A stretch of DNA of 64,000 bases from Siphonobacter sp. SORGH_AS_0500 (lineage in GTDB: Bacteria; Bacteroidota; Bacteroidia; Cytophagales; Spirosomataceae): positions 62,001-126,000 of the forward strand of contig NZ_NHPP01000004.1 of assembly GCF_002838835.1 (NCBI RefSeq), read 5' to 3'. A model generated the notes under the pieces. That model had not been told where the DNA came from, made no database searches, and worked only from the letters and a program-made list of their open reading frames with translations. Below, one piece after another: positions 52,972 through 61,761 of this stretch (the stretch's first letter is position 1; every line of letters begins with the position of its first letter). The position numbers and the translations under genes were made by a program.

Positions 52972-53066
52972 TATTTTTTATTAAGAAACCAGGCGTACTA
53001 TCATTGAATTTGCTAAAGAATACAGTCTTTGCTTTATTAGGTGTTATAACCTAACTCCTAATTCTG

Positions 53067-55190
53067 ATGTCCAATCAATTTATTTATCCACCGTCTCCCA
53101 AGGGTATTTCTCCAACCTTAACAGAACCTTCAAACGCTTACAAGAGGCAAGTAAAAACGGTAACTACTTCTATTATTACCTTCATTGTAGTATATATAGT
53201 TTTGTTTCTGGCCTCTATTGCTCTGACAATAGCTTGTGGCTTTGTAGGGATATTACTTTTCTCGAAATTTTCTTATTCGGGAGTCTTTATTTTAGGTCTG
53301 GGATTAGTAGGGTTTGGTTTATTAACTATCTTCTTTCTAATCAAATTTATGTTTGCCATAAAAAAAGAAGATACATCTGAGCTTATTGAAATAAGCGAAG
53401 AAGACGAACCTGATCTATACAAATTTATTTATCAAATAGCCGAAGATACTAAAGCACCAAAGCCCAAAAAAATATTCCTATCGCATAATGTTAATGCTGC
53501 TGTTTTTTACGATTCCAGTTTCTGGAGTATGTTCTTTCCTATTCGTAAAAATTTACTCATCGGTGTAGGTTTGGTTAATGGATTGTCTTTAAGTGAACTG
53601 AAGGCCGTACTAGCTCATGAATTTGGACATTTCTCTCAGCGTAGTATGAAACTGGGGAGTTACGTGTATCAGTCAAACAGGGTTATTTATAATATGCTTT
53701 ATGAAAATGAATCCTGGAGTAAAACGGCAGAAGTTATTTCAGCCAGTCACTGGGCTGGCAGTATTGCAGCTTCTCTTTCGACACTGCTTATCAGGCAGAT
53801 TATGAGTGTATTGCAGTTTTTTTACGTCTCTATTAATAAGAAACAATTAAGTCTATCGCGTGAAATGGAATTTCATGCCGATGCGGTTGCGGCAAGTGTA
53901 GCTGGCAGTGACATTACTATTCACGCCTTACGAAGAGCTGATTTTGCAGAAATTGCATTCAATTCAACGCTGAGTTGGTGTAGTCAGTTGGTGGATGATA
54001 ATCAAAAAATTGATAATATATATGAGGGGCAGACAACAATTATTAAGTACATGGTTGCCAAACATAACCTTACGTTCAGTAACGATTTACCAGTAATAAC
54101 AGATCAGTATTTAGCGTCACACCAAACCAGTAGAGTAGTTTACAAAAATCAATGGGCCTCTCACCCAAGTCAGGAAGAGCGTGAGGAGAACCTAAGAAGT
54201 ATCAATGTCGATGCTGTTAATGTAGAAGATTCTGCCTGGAATGTGTTTACAAATTCTAAACATTGGCAGTTGTATTTTACTGAACAACTATATAATCAGG
54301 TTGAATTTAAATCGGAAGTACAAATCGTTAGTTCTCAAGCTTTATTAGATAAAATAGAGGAAAACGAGCAAGAATATGCTTTGCCAGCTATTTTCGAAGA
54401 TTTCTACAGTCAACGGCTTATCGGAACTTTTGATTTAGAGACCGAACCCGAAAGTTTACGACCCTGGAATAGTCTAATGAACCAGGAGGCGATGCTTCTA
54501 AAAGATCGAATTTTGGCTAATGCTAAAGATATAGAGGTTCTGAAATCCATACAGTCGGGTGAAATCGATGTAATATCTTTTGATTTTGATGGAAAGAAAT
54601 ACAAAAAAGAAGGAGCAGAGAGCTGGATCCATCAACTCACTAAAGAGCAGGAGATAGACACGGCTCAATTAAATCAATTGGATGCCGAGATTTACTGGTA
54701 TGTCTCTAAACACAATTCTGACGAATCTGAAAACTTTAAACAGCACTATTGTAACTTTTTTAAGGTGAAGAAAATCAAAGAAGATTTTCTGGCCGAGGCT
54801 ACTAAAGATGCCGAATTTATTATGCCTTTTCTGATGAATAGTTTAGAAGATACGTCCATTAACTTTAACTATTATCACGAAGAATATAAAAGGGCAGAAC
54901 CTGGATTAATGAGTCAATTTGAGGAGTTTAAAAAAAATGGAATTTTCGATGGAATTAGAACGGAGGAATTAAAGCGTTCGATGAATAGCTTTATGGGTGG
55001 AGAATATCATCAACTGCCTATTCGGGAAATGTTCTATAAGGTGTATCATCTTCTTGGGGATACTATCAACCATTTATCTTATCGGGAATTGCAAGCTCAG
55101 AAAGCTGCTTTAGAACTACAGGCTCAGTTATATCGAAAATCAGGACTTATGGTTCCGAAGAAGACTGAAATGGAGGGAATTATCCTATGA
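53067..55190 (+). CDS. M48 family metalloprotease, large membrane form
   Basis: A 707-residue protein. Two strong helices lie at residues about 32-60 and 70-100, then an M48 peptidase core. The zinc motif is H184-E-F-G-H188 (in VLAHEFGHFSQRSMKLGSYV), and EMEFHADAVAASVAG contains the third, Glu, ligand. The about 400-residue C-terminal part is helical, unique to this Bacteroidota subgroup and of unknown role. Probably an inner-membrane protease with its catalytic domain in the cytoplasm, as in HtpX. Confidence 0.88.
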   Translation: MSNQFIYPPSPKGISPTLTEPSNAYKRQVKTVTTSIITFIVVYIVLFLASIALTIACGFVGILLFSKFSYSGVFILGLGLVGFGLLTIFFLIKFMFAIKKEDTSELIEISEEDEPDLYKFIYQIAEDTKAPKPKKIFLSHNVNAAVFYDSSFWSMFFPIRKNLLIGVGLVNGLSLSELKAVLAHEFGHFSQRSMKLGSYVYQSNRVIYNMLYENESWSKTAEVISASHWAGSIAASLSTLLIRQIMSVLQFFYVSINKKQLSLSREMEFHADAVAASVAGSDITIHALRRADFAEIAFNSTLSWCSQLVDDNQKIDNIYEGQTTIIKYMVAKHNLTFSNDLPVITDQYLASHQTSRVVYKNQWASHPSQEEREENLRSINVDAVNVEDSAWNVFTNSKHWQLYFTEQLYNQVEFKSEVQIVSSQALLDKIEENEQEYALPAIFEDFYSQRLIGTFDLETEPESLRPWNSLMNQEAMLLKDRILANAKDIEVLKSIQSGEIDVISFDFDGKKYKKEGAESWIHQLTKEQEIDTAQLNQLDAEIYWYVSKHNSDESENFKQHYCNFFKVKKIKEDFLAEATKDAEFIMPFLMNSLEDTSINFNYYHEEYKRAEPGLMSQFEEFKKNGIFDGIRTEELKRSMNSFMGGEYHQLPIREMFYKVYHLLGDTINHLSYRELQAQKAALELQAQLYRKSGLMVPKKTEMEGIIL

Positions 55191-55257
55191 GAAAAGATAG
55201 GTCATGCAACGAAAAAATCCGAGTATGCATCTTTACTAAAAATAATTCATTCAACTT

Positions 55258-55962
55258 ATGAAGAAAGCCTTATTATCTATTGCTCTAGTACTGGGAATAA
55301 CGGGAGCTTTGCAAGCTCAAAACTGGCAGCAAGCTCGCTCGGTAGGCAATTTTACTGCCATTCAGGCTAATAGTGGCATTGACCTATACCTGACCCAGGG
55401 AAACAGTAACTCTTTGAAACTCGAAGTGAAAGGCTACGAAGAGAAGGAAGTCATTACAGAGATTAAGGACGGTACACTCATGCTGAAAATTGACCGCAAT
55501 AGACCTTGGGGAAGCTGGGGTGGGTCTGGTCGTTCAGTGAAGGCTTATATTTCCTTTAAAACCCTGGAGAAACTTAGAGCTAGCGGAGGGTCAGATGTCT
55601 ATTCTCAAAACCAGTGGAGCGTAAAAGACTTAACGATGGATTTAAGTGGCGGCTCTGATGCAAAAGTTGAGCTGAAAGCCGAACACCTGGTAATAACTGC
55701 GGGTGGCGGTTCGGATGCCTATCTGAAAGGAAGTGCGGGGGTTTTTGAAGCCGTAGCCAGTGGCGGTTCGGATATTAAAGCCTCAGGGTTCAAAGCGGGT
55801 ATTGTGCGGGTGAAAGCCTCTGGTGGTTCCGACGCTCACGTACATGCAGATGAGGAGATCACTGCGGAAGCCAGCGGGGGAAGCGATATCAACTATTCCG
55901 GGAATGCGAAAGAAGTTGGTATTCGGAAATCGGGCGGTAGTGATGTGAACCGACGGAATTAA
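55258..55962 (+). CDS. Head GIN domain-containing (DUF2807) secreted protein
   Basis: A 234-residue exported protein. Signal peptide MKKALLSIALVLGITGALQA, then an auto-transporter-like right-handed beta repeat. The motif (A/S)SGGSD recurs about every 20 residues (RASGGSDVYSQ, LSGGSDAKV, VASGGSDIKASG, ASGGSDAHVH, ASGGSDINY, KSGGSDVNRR), the head-GIN/DUF2807 pattern. Probably a cell-surface or periplasmic beta-helix with a structural or adhesive role. Confidence 0.9.
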   Translation: MKKALLSIALVLGITGALQAQNWQQARSVGNFTAIQANSGIDLYLTQGNSNSLKLEVKGYEEKEVITEIKDGTLMLKIDRNRPWGSWGGSGRSVKAYISFKTLEKLRASGGSDVYSQNQWSVKDLTMDLSGGSDAKVELKAEHLVITAGGGSDAYLKGSAGVFEAVASGGSDIKASGFKAGIVRVKASGGSDAHVHADEEITAEASGGSDINYSGNAKEVGIRKSGGSDVNRRN

Positions 55963-55974
55963 TTCAGGAATTCA

Positions 55975-56225
55975 AATGCATGCGGGCAATGCCATTCTTG
56001 TTGTTTTAATTTAATACGTGTTGCCAGCTTTTTATTGTTATTGAGGTGCAGGGTTGAGGATGGTGCTGCTAGCGGCATTTCTGTTGTTTTAATACGTGCT
56101 ACCAGCTTTTTTGCTGGTAGCTTTTTATTGTTATTGAATTGCAGGATTGAGAATACCGCTACCAGCTTTTTCGCTAGCAGCGGTATTCTTGGCATAGCCC
56201 GACCAGCTTTTTCCGCTGGTTTACG
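55975..56225. repeat. Duplicated intergenic block with accagcttttt hairpins
   Basis: Two diverged copies of a unit containing ctttttattgttattga and tgcaggattgaga (about 56030-56065 and 56122-56160), interleaved with repeated accagctttttt / gctggta hairpins (56099-56125, 56160-56185, 56203-56220). It probably acts as a terminator region between the convergent head-GIN and aat genes. Confidence 0.5.
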
Positions 56226-56870
56226 CTAGCTCTTGTGCTTGATAATCGCCGGGAAAGGATATGGCAATGGATGGGGGGAAACATCCGCAAACTGGCACCG
56301 TTGTTGAAGAGCAATGCGTAAGCGAAACATGTACTCTGCCCTTGGAATCTCGATGGCTCCGTATCGTTTCACGTTATCATTAATAAACTGCGTATCGAGT
56401 AGGTAATATTGCCTTTCCCGCAGTCTTTCGATTAAGTAATGAAAAGCTACTTTAGACGCATTAGGGACATTATAGAACATGGATTCCCCGTAGAAAGCCC
56501 CACCAATCGCTACGCCGTATAAGCCACCGGCCAGCTCATCGTCTACATACGCTTCGACGGAGTGGGCATAACCCATCTCATATAATTCGGTGTAAGCCGT
56601 AATGATCTCTTCGGAAATCCAGGTACTGTCTTCGCCTACGCGAATGCGGGCACAACCCCGCATTACCCCTTCAAAGTCATGGTTGATACGAATTTCAAAG
56701 GTCTTTTTATTAAGAATGGGGCGTAAGGATTTGGCGGGTTTGTAGGTGTCAATAGGAATAATGGCTCGGGGTTCAGGCGAGTACCAGTAAAGTGTACCGT
56801 CTGAGTCCGCCATGGGAAAAATCCCACTCATATATCCATAAAGCAGATCATCCGCGGTAAGATTAGTCAT
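56226..56870 (-). CDS. aat: Leucyl/phenylalanyl-tRNA-protein transferase
   Basis: A 214-residue enzyme that adds Leu or Phe to proteins with N-terminal Arg or Lys, marking them for ClpS/ClpAP degradation (N-end rule). DLLYGYMSGIFPMADSDGTL and WYSPEPRAIIPIDTYK are the family N-terminal motifs. HSVEAYVDDELAGGLYGVAI, GAFYGESMFYNVPNASKVAF and LLDTQFINDNVKRYGAIEIP form the catalytic core. Full length for the Bacteroidota form. Confidence 0.95.
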   Translation of the reverse strand: MTNLTADDLLYGYMSGIFPMADSDGTLYWYSPEPRAIIPIDTYKPAKSLRPILNKKTFEIRINHDFEGVMRGCARIRVGEDSTWISEEIITAYTELYEMGYAHSVEAYVDDELAGGLYGVAIGGAFYGESMFYNVPNASKVAFHYLIERLRERQYYLLDTQFINDNVKRYGAIEIPRAEYMFRLRIALQQRCQFADVSPHPLPYPFPAIIKHKS

Positions 56871-56965
56871 AAGCTCGGAACAAAAATTTCATGGGCTCCG
56901 TTAAACATATAAAGGTCTTCATGATCTGACAAGTATAACTAATGTAAAGAAAAAAATGTACAAAG

Positions 56966-56998
56966 TTTGCAAGAACGCTTTCGTTTTTCTAAACTTTG
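56966..56998 (+). promoter_or_regulatory. Bacteroidota promoter of the arginine leader / GNAT-arg operon
   Basis: TTTG (56966-56969), 20-nt spacer, then TAAACTTTG (56990-56998), which is TAnnTTTG with one extra base. Transcription would start near 57005, about 25 nt before the Arg-rich leader ORF. Confidence 0.6.
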
Positions 56999-57028
56999 CG
57001 ACGTTTTCAAAATTATCTCCAAAAGAAA

Positions 57029-57124
57029 ATGAATTCACAGGCCATTATCGAGCCTTTCTTTAGTATCCTGCCACCGCGTCGGCCCTTCTTCAGGCCTGAA
57101 CGACGGAGGCCGGTACGCCTGTGA
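57029..57124 (+). CDS. Arg-rich leader peptide ORF upstream of the arginine operon (31 residues)
   Basis: ATG at 57029, stop TGA at 57122-57124. The peptide has 7 Arg in its last 15 residues (PPRR, FFR, ERRR, VRL), coded by CGT, CGG, AGG, CGA, CGG, AGG, CGC. The composition is far from random and fits an attenuation leader sensing charged tRNA-Arg. It follows the promoter at the expected distance and precedes the GNAT gene by about 120 nt. The RNA can pair tcacaggc (57034-57041) with gcctgtga (57117-57124). Alternative pairings gccgg / ccggc lead into a T-rich stretch (ttttcttcctttt), a possible terminator. No protein homology is claimed. Confidence 0.55.
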   Translation: MNSQAIIEPFFSILPPRRPFFRPERRRPVRL

Positions 57125-57246
57125 TTTCTGGCCATTCCGGCACACTATTTTCTTCCTTTTAGGGTTGTATGAGTCGTTAAGCAAGGCTACCTGACCATTA
57201 GCCAGTGTACTTTCATTCAACACAAGTTCCTGTTTTAAGTAATCAA

Positions 57247-57915
57247 ATGAACGAATATAAAGTCCAGATTGCCTCGAAAGAGCATCTGTACCTTGCCGAA
57301 GAAATTTGCTGGCACATGGAAGAAAGTGCCAAGCAACGCGGCACAGGCATTGCCAAACGCTCGCCTGAGTACCTTCGTCGTAAAATGGAAGAGGGGAAAG
57401 CTATTGTCGCTATGTCGCGTCGCGGCGAGTGGGTAGGTTTCTGTTACATAGAAACCTGGGATCACGGTAAATTCGTGGCAAACTCAGGTTTGATCGTCCA
57501 TCCTGATCACCGGAAAAGTGGTCTGGCAAAGATGATTAAGGAAAAGGCTTTTGAGCTATCCCGTCATAAATACCCCAACGCCAGAATTATTGGTATTACC
57601 ACGAGCCTGGCCGTGATGAAAATTAACTCCGAACTGGGTTATAAGCCTACTACGTTCAGTGAGTTACCCGTAGATGATGCCTTCTGGAAAGGGTGTTCCT
57701 CCTGCGTAAACTTCGATGTGCTGAGCCGTACGGGTCGGAAGCATTGTCTTTGCACGGGGATGATGTTCGATCCTTCCTGGGAAAAAGAAAAAGAGAAAAA
57801 GCCGAAGTGGAATTTCCTGAAAAACGCTAAAATCTATGAGCGTTGGAATAAAATCAAACAACGGCTTTTGTTAAGGCACCACGAGAAAGAAGAAATCGAA
57901 GAACCCGTTCATTAG
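57247..57915 (+). CDS. GNAT family N-acetyltransferase, first gene of the arginine operon
   Basis: About 222 residues from ATG 57247 (MNEYKVQIASKEHLYLAEEI). NSGLIVHPDHRKSGLAKMIK is the acetyl-CoA binding motif A (Q/R-x-x-G-x-G/A variant), and INSELGYKPTTFSELP lies near the C-terminal part of the GNAT fold. A C-terminal Cys cluster (GCSSCVNFDVL and KHCLCTGMMF) is distinctive. Bacteroidota lack classical ArgA/ArgJ in many genomes, and this gene regularly heads the arginine cluster, so it is the candidate N-acylglutamate synthase. That role is inference from position. Confidence 0.8.
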   Translation: MNEYKVQIASKEHLYLAEEICWHMEESAKQRGTGIAKRSPEYLRRKMEEGKAIVAMSRRGEWVGFCYIETWDHGKFVANSGLIVHPDHRKSGLAKMIKEKAFELSRHKYPNARIIGITTSLAVMKINSELGYKPTTFSELPVDDAFWKGCSSCVNFDVLSRTGRKHCLCTGMMFDPSWEKEKEKKPKWNFLKNAKIYERWNKIKQRLLLRHHEKEEIEEPVH

Positions 57916-57966
57916 TTATTCACAAATCGTTAACTGTTGAATAGTTAATGGTTGTACGTTGTCGTA

Positions 57967-58006
57967 TAATTTTGGCGGGTGGGAGAGATTCCTTCCCGCT
58001 TTTTTA
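57967..58006 (+). promoter_or_regulatory. -7 element overlapping a terminator-like hairpin before argG
   Basis: TAATTTTG (57967-57974) is a perfect TAnnTTTG element. The next base begins a hairpin gcggg-tggga...tcccgc (57975-57999) followed by TTTTTT (58000-58006). Either the GNAT transcript ends here, or a second transcript starting at about 57981 begins inside the hairpin. Confidence 0.45.
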
Positions 58007-58098
58007 TAAGTATTTATTGATTGAACATAACCAGGACCGGAAATCATAGGCGTAACCTCCAGAAATCGCATTTCCGAATCCGCACTCAACCAAATTCC

Positions 58099-59298
58099 AT
58101 GAGTAAACCCAAAGTTGTATTGGCGTACAGTGGTGGTCTTGACACCTCTTTTTGTGTGAAATACCTGTCGGACGATCAGGGCTATGAAGTTCATTCCGTA
58201 TTAGTAGATACTGGCGGATTTACCCAGGCAGATTTACAGCAGGTAGAACGCAATGCCTATGAATTGGGGGTAGCCAGCCACGCCACGCTCGACGTCGTGA
58301 ATGACTATTACGAAAACTGCCTGAAGTATCTCGTTTTTGGAAACGTACTGAAAAACAATACGTATCCGCTGTCGGTAAGTGCCGAGCGGGTATTCCAGGC
58401 TCTGGCAGTAGCTGAGTATGCCAAGCAAATTGGAGCAAAGGCCGTTGCTCACGGAAGTACGGGTGCGGGTAACGACCAGGTTCGCTTTGATATGGTGTTC
58501 CGCATCGTTGTTCCTGAAGTAGAGATCATTACGCCCATTCGCGACTTACGCTTAAGCCGTGAAGCGGAAATTGAATACCTGAAAGCTAAAGGAGTCGTAC
58601 GCGACTGGACGAAGACGACCTATTCGATCAATAAAGGATTATGGGGAACGTCAGTAGGAGGTAAAGAAACATTAACCTCAGACGGATTTTTACCCGAAGA
58701 AGCCTGGCCTACGCAATTACAGCGTCAGGATACAGAAACGGTAACGCTTGATTTCGTAGCCGGTGAGCTGAAAGGGGTAAATGGCGAAAGCTTCGAAAAC
58801 CCAGTAGATGCGATCCGTAAATTACAGGACGTAGCGGCTCCTTTTGCGGTAGGTCGTGACATTCACGTGGGCGACACCATCATTGGTATTAAAGGACGGG
58901 TGGGTTTTGAAGCCGCCGCTCCGCTGATTATTATTAAAGCACACCACTTACTTGAAAAGCACGTATTAACCGAACAGCAGATTTTCTTCAAGGAACAACT
59001 GTCGGGTCAGTACGGTAGCCTGTTGCACAAAGGCCAGTTCCTGGAACCAGCCATGCGGGACGTGGAAACGTTCCTCGAAAGTACCCAACAACACGTAACG
59101 GGTCAGGTACAGGTGCAGTTACAGCCTTACCGTTTCTTCGTAACGGGTATTACCTCACCGTTTGATCTGATGAGTAATGTCTTTGGTAGTTACGGTGAAA
59201 TGAACAATGCCTGGTCGGGTGATGACGTTCGCGGCTTCTCGAAAATTGCTTCGAATCAGACCATGATTCACCGTAAAATCACTGAGTTGAACGACTAA
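58099..59298 (+). CDS. argG: Argininosuccinate synthase
   Basis: A 399-residue enzyme from ATG 58099 (MSKPKVVLAYSGGLDTSFCV); earlier in-frame codons are not coding by homology. AYSGGLDTS is the ATP pyrophosphatase P-loop, and AHGSTGAGNDQVRFD and TTYSINKGLWGTS are family motifs for citrulline and aspartate binding. It joins citrulline and aspartate to argininosuccinate, here after an N-acylated route to citrulline, as in Bacteroidota. The substrate order in the cluster (argG before argC, D, F', B) is that phylum's layout. Confidence 0.96.
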   Translation: MSKPKVVLAYSGGLDTSFCVKYLSDDQGYEVHSVLVDTGGFTQADLQQVERNAYELGVASHATLDVVNDYYENCLKYLVFGNVLKNNTYPLSVSAERVFQALAVAEYAKQIGAKAVAHGSTGAGNDQVRFDMVFRIVVPEVEIITPIRDLRLSREAEIEYLKAKGVVRDWTKTTYSINKGLWGTSVGGKETLTSDGFLPEEAWPTQLQRQDTETVTLDFVAGELKGVNGESFENPVDAIRKLQDVAAPFAVGRDIHVGDTIIGIKGRVGFEAAAPLIIIKAHHLLEKHVLTEQQIFFKEQLSGQYGSLLHKGQFLEPAMRDVETFLESTQQHVTGQVQVQLQPYRFFVTGITSPFDLMSNVFGSYGEMNNAWSGDDVRGFSKIASNQTMIHRKITELND

Positions 59299-59300
59299 AA

Positions 59301-59384
59301 TTGCGTTGTTGGTTAATGGTTATTAGTGGTTGGATTTATTCTTTTACTACTAACAACTATCAACCAACAACCAACAACTATAAA
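59301..59384. repeat. Self-complementary low-complexity linker (argG / argC)
   Basis: The left half gttgttggttaatggttatt is pseudo-complementary to the right half caaccaacaaccaacaac. Each half repeats a short word (TTGGTTA on one side, CCAACAA on the other). Confidence 0.55.
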
Positions 59385-60341
59385 ATGAAAGTTGGTATCA
59401 TTGGAGCGGCGGGCTACACGGGTGGTGAGTTGCTTCGTATTTTAATCCATCATCCTGAAGCAGAGATCGTGTATGCTCATTCGAAGAGTCAGGCAGGGAA
59501 ACCCGTCGCTTCTACGCATACAGACTTATTCGGAGATACAGATCTTACCTTTTCAGAGGAATTTCATACCGATATAGATGTGGTTTTCCTGTGTTCTGGA
59601 CACGGCGAATCGAAGAAATTTCTGGCGGCCAATCCGGCGTTTGAGAATCTGAAAGTCATTGACTTAAGTACGGATTTTCGGGATGAATCCAACGGATTTG
59701 TGTATGGGTTACCTGAATTACAAAGAGATACCATCCGTCAGGCTCAGAAAATTGCGAATCCCGGATGTTTTGCTACGAGCATTGAGCTGGCTTTGTTACC
59801 ATTGGCTCAGTCGGGTTTATTGACGAATGATGTTCACATTTCGGCAGTAACGGGCAGCACTGGAGCGGGACAATCCCTGAGTGCCACGAGCCATTTTAGC
59901 TGGCGGAATAATAACATCAGTATTTATAAAGCCTTCACCCACCAGCACCTGACCGAAATCGGAATGGTATTGAGGAAAGGTCAGCCGGATTTTTCGCAGG
60001 CCATTAACTTCATTCCCTACCGGGGTAACTTTACACGGGGCATCATGGCGAACGTTTATACGCCTTATGCCGGAACGCTGGAAGAGGCTAAGGAGCTTTA
60101 TAAATCCTATTATGCCCCGCATCCCTTCACACACGTAAGTGATGCCAGCATTGATGTCAAGCAGGTGGTAAATACCAACAAAGGCATCGTTCATCTGGAA
60201 GTGGCAGAAGGTAACCTGCTTATTACCAGTATTATCGATAACCTGACCAAAGGAGCTTCCGGTCAGGCGGTTCAGAACATGAACTTATTATTTGGACTGG
60301 ACGAGAAAACCGGTCTGAAATTAAAATCAGTTGGTTTTTAA
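59385..60341 (+). CDS. argC: N-acetyl-gamma-glutamyl-phosphate reductase (ArgC)
   Basis: A 318-residue NADP-dependent reductase from ATG 59385 (MKVGIIGAAGYTGGELLRIL, the nucleotide-binding motif). The catalytic Cys is in IANPGCFATSIELALL. HLTEIGMVL and GIMANVYTPYAG are further family motifs. It reduces N-acylglutamyl phosphate made by ArgB to the semialdehyde. In this phylum the acyl group may be acetyl or succinyl. Confidence 0.95.
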   Translation: MKVGIIGAAGYTGGELLRILIHHPEAEIVYAHSKSQAGKPVASTHTDLFGDTDLTFSEEFHTDIDVVFLCSGHGESKKFLAANPAFENLKVIDLSTDFRDESNGFVYGLPELQRDTIRQAQKIANPGCFATSIELALLPLAQSGLLTNDVHISAVTGSTGAGQSLSATSHFSWRNNNISIYKAFTHQHLTEIGMVLRKGQPDFSQAINFIPYRGNFTRGIMANVYTPYAGTLEEAKELYKSYYAPHPFTHVSDASIDVKQVVNTNKGIVHLEVAEGNLLITSIIDNLTKGASGQAVQNMNLLFGLDEKTGLKLKSVGF

Positions 60342-60486
60342 TGAAGCGTTTGATTGGGTTCAATAAAGTTTGATGACGTTTGACCGTTTGGTTGAGTTTA
60401 AGGAAGATACCAAGGAACTCAAACTTTTCAAACCTCTCAAACTAGATCAAACCTCAAACCGAATCAAACCCCAAACACAGCATTTC
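60342..60486. repeat. Self-complementary low-complexity linker (argC / argD)
   Basis: The left half repeats gtttga (tttgattgggtt, gtttgatgacgtttgacc, gtttggttgagttt). The right half repeats tcaaac (aactcaaacttttcaaacc, ctcaaactagatcaaacc, aaaccgaatcaaaccc). Confidence 0.55.
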
Positions 60487-61617
60487 ATGAATCCATTCAA
60501 CGTCTATCCGCTCTATGATATTGAGCCTGTGAAAGCTCAGGGAAGCTACCTCTGGGATAAAAAAGGGGATCAATACCTGGACTTATACGGTGGTCACGCG
60601 GTTATTTCCGTAGGCCATTCACACCCTTACTACGTGGAAGCAATCAATCGTCAGCTTTCACAAATCGGGTTTTACTCTAACTCCGTTCAAATTCCCATTC
60701 AAAAAGAATTAGGACAGAAACTCGGTGAACTTTCGGGCTATCCAGATTACTCGCTTTTCCTGGTAAACTCGGGTGCGGAAGCCAACGAGAACGCCCTGAA
60801 GTTAGCTTCTTTTTATAATGGACGTAAAAAAGTAATCGCTTTTAAAGGAGCGTTTCACGGACGTACTTCAGGGGCCGTAGCGGTTACGGATAATCCTTCT
60901 ATTGTTGCTCCCATTAACGATAATTCACACGTTACCTTCATTCCTTTCAACGACGTGGAAGCTTTAAAAGCGGCCATGAGCGAAGAAATCTGTGCGGTAA
61001 TTGTGGAAGGAATTCAGGGCGTGGGCGGTATTAAAGTTACTTCGGCTGAGTTTCTTCAGGCAGCTCGTCAACTTTGCGATCAGTTTGGCTCGGTATTAAT
61101 TCTGGATTCGGTTCAGTGTGGATACGGTCGTAGCGGTAAGTTTTTCTCGCATCAGTTCACAGGCGTTGATCCTGATCTGATTACGACGGCTAAAGGTATG
61201 GGTAATGGTTTCCCCATTGGTAGCGTTCTGATTTCCCCTAAGTTTCATGCGAAATTCGGCATGCTGGGAACGACGTTTGGTGGCAACCACCTGGCTTGTG
61301 CAGCAGCGGTAGCGGTTCTCGATATCATGAAAAATGAAAATCTGATTGAGAATGCAGCTAAGCAGGGCGATTACCTGTTTGAGCAACTCAAAGGAATCGG
61401 CGGTATCAAGGAACTTCGTGGCCGTGGACTCATGATTGGCATTGAGTTCGAACAACCCGTAGACAAGATTCGCGATACGCTTTTATTCGACCATAAAATT
61501 TTCTGCGGTTACGCAGGTAAACATACCTTACGCTTATTACCAAGTCTGGCCATCGGTCAAACCGAAAGCGATCGCTTCCTCGAAGCTCTCGAGCAGGTCA
61601 TTGCGGTAACAGCCTAA
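60487..61617 (+). CDS. argD: Acetyl(succinyl)ornithine aminotransferase
   Basis: A 376-residue fold-type I PLP enzyme from ATG 60487 (MNPFNVYPLYDIEPVKAQGS). LYGGHAVISVGHSHP, NSGAEANENALKLAS, FKGAFHGRTSGAVAVTDN, LILDSVQCGYGRSGKFFSHQ and TTAKGMGNGFPIGSVL (Schiff-base Lys) are all present, as in acetylornithine aminotransferase. It transaminates N-acylglutamate semialdehyde to N-acylornithine. Placed between argC and argF', matching pathway logic. Confidence 0.95.
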   Translation: MNPFNVYPLYDIEPVKAQGSYLWDKKGDQYLDLYGGHAVISVGHSHPYYVEAINRQLSQIGFYSNSVQIPIQKELGQKLGELSGYPDYSLFLVNSGAEANENALKLASFYNGRKKVIAFKGAFHGRTSGAVAVTDNPSIVAPINDNSHVTFIPFNDVEALKAAMSEEICAVIVEGIQGVGGIKVTSAEFLQAARQLCDQFGSVLILDSVQCGYGRSGKFFSHQFTGVDPDLITTAKGMGNGFPIGSVLISPKFHAKFGMLGTTFGGNHLACAAAVAVLDIMKNENLIENAAKQGDYLFEQLKGIGGIKELRGRGLMIGIEFEQPVDKIRDTLLFDHKIFCGYAGKHTLRLLPSLAIGQTESDRFLEALEQVIAVTA

Positions 61618-61761
61618 TAGTTTTCAGTTTATTGTTTTCTGTTTACAGTTGTTGGTTCAAACAATAACTGTAAACAGAATGCTCTCAGCTTTAGTCTTTT
61701 AAAGAACAGTTATTAGTAGGCGAAATTGAAAACCGCAAACTGAAAACTGTAAACTAATCCT
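61618..61761. repeat. Self-complementary low-complexity linker (argD / argF')
   Basis: A perfect 14-bp inverted repeat ttctgtttacagtt (61637-61650) with aactgtaaacagaa (61666-61679). An outer pair is ttttcagttt at the left end and aaactgaaaactgtaaact at the right end. Confidence 0.6.

Noticed and set aside
57035..57223. 62-codon minus-strand ORF before the GNAT gene
   Set aside because: It is the antisense of the Arg-rich leader region and shows no family features; the plus-strand leader ORF has the promoter.
58021..58098. 26-residue N-terminal extension of ArgG
   Set aside because: ArgG family proteins start at the P-loop strand (KPKVVLAYSGG), and the extension is Arg- and Asn-rich without similarity.
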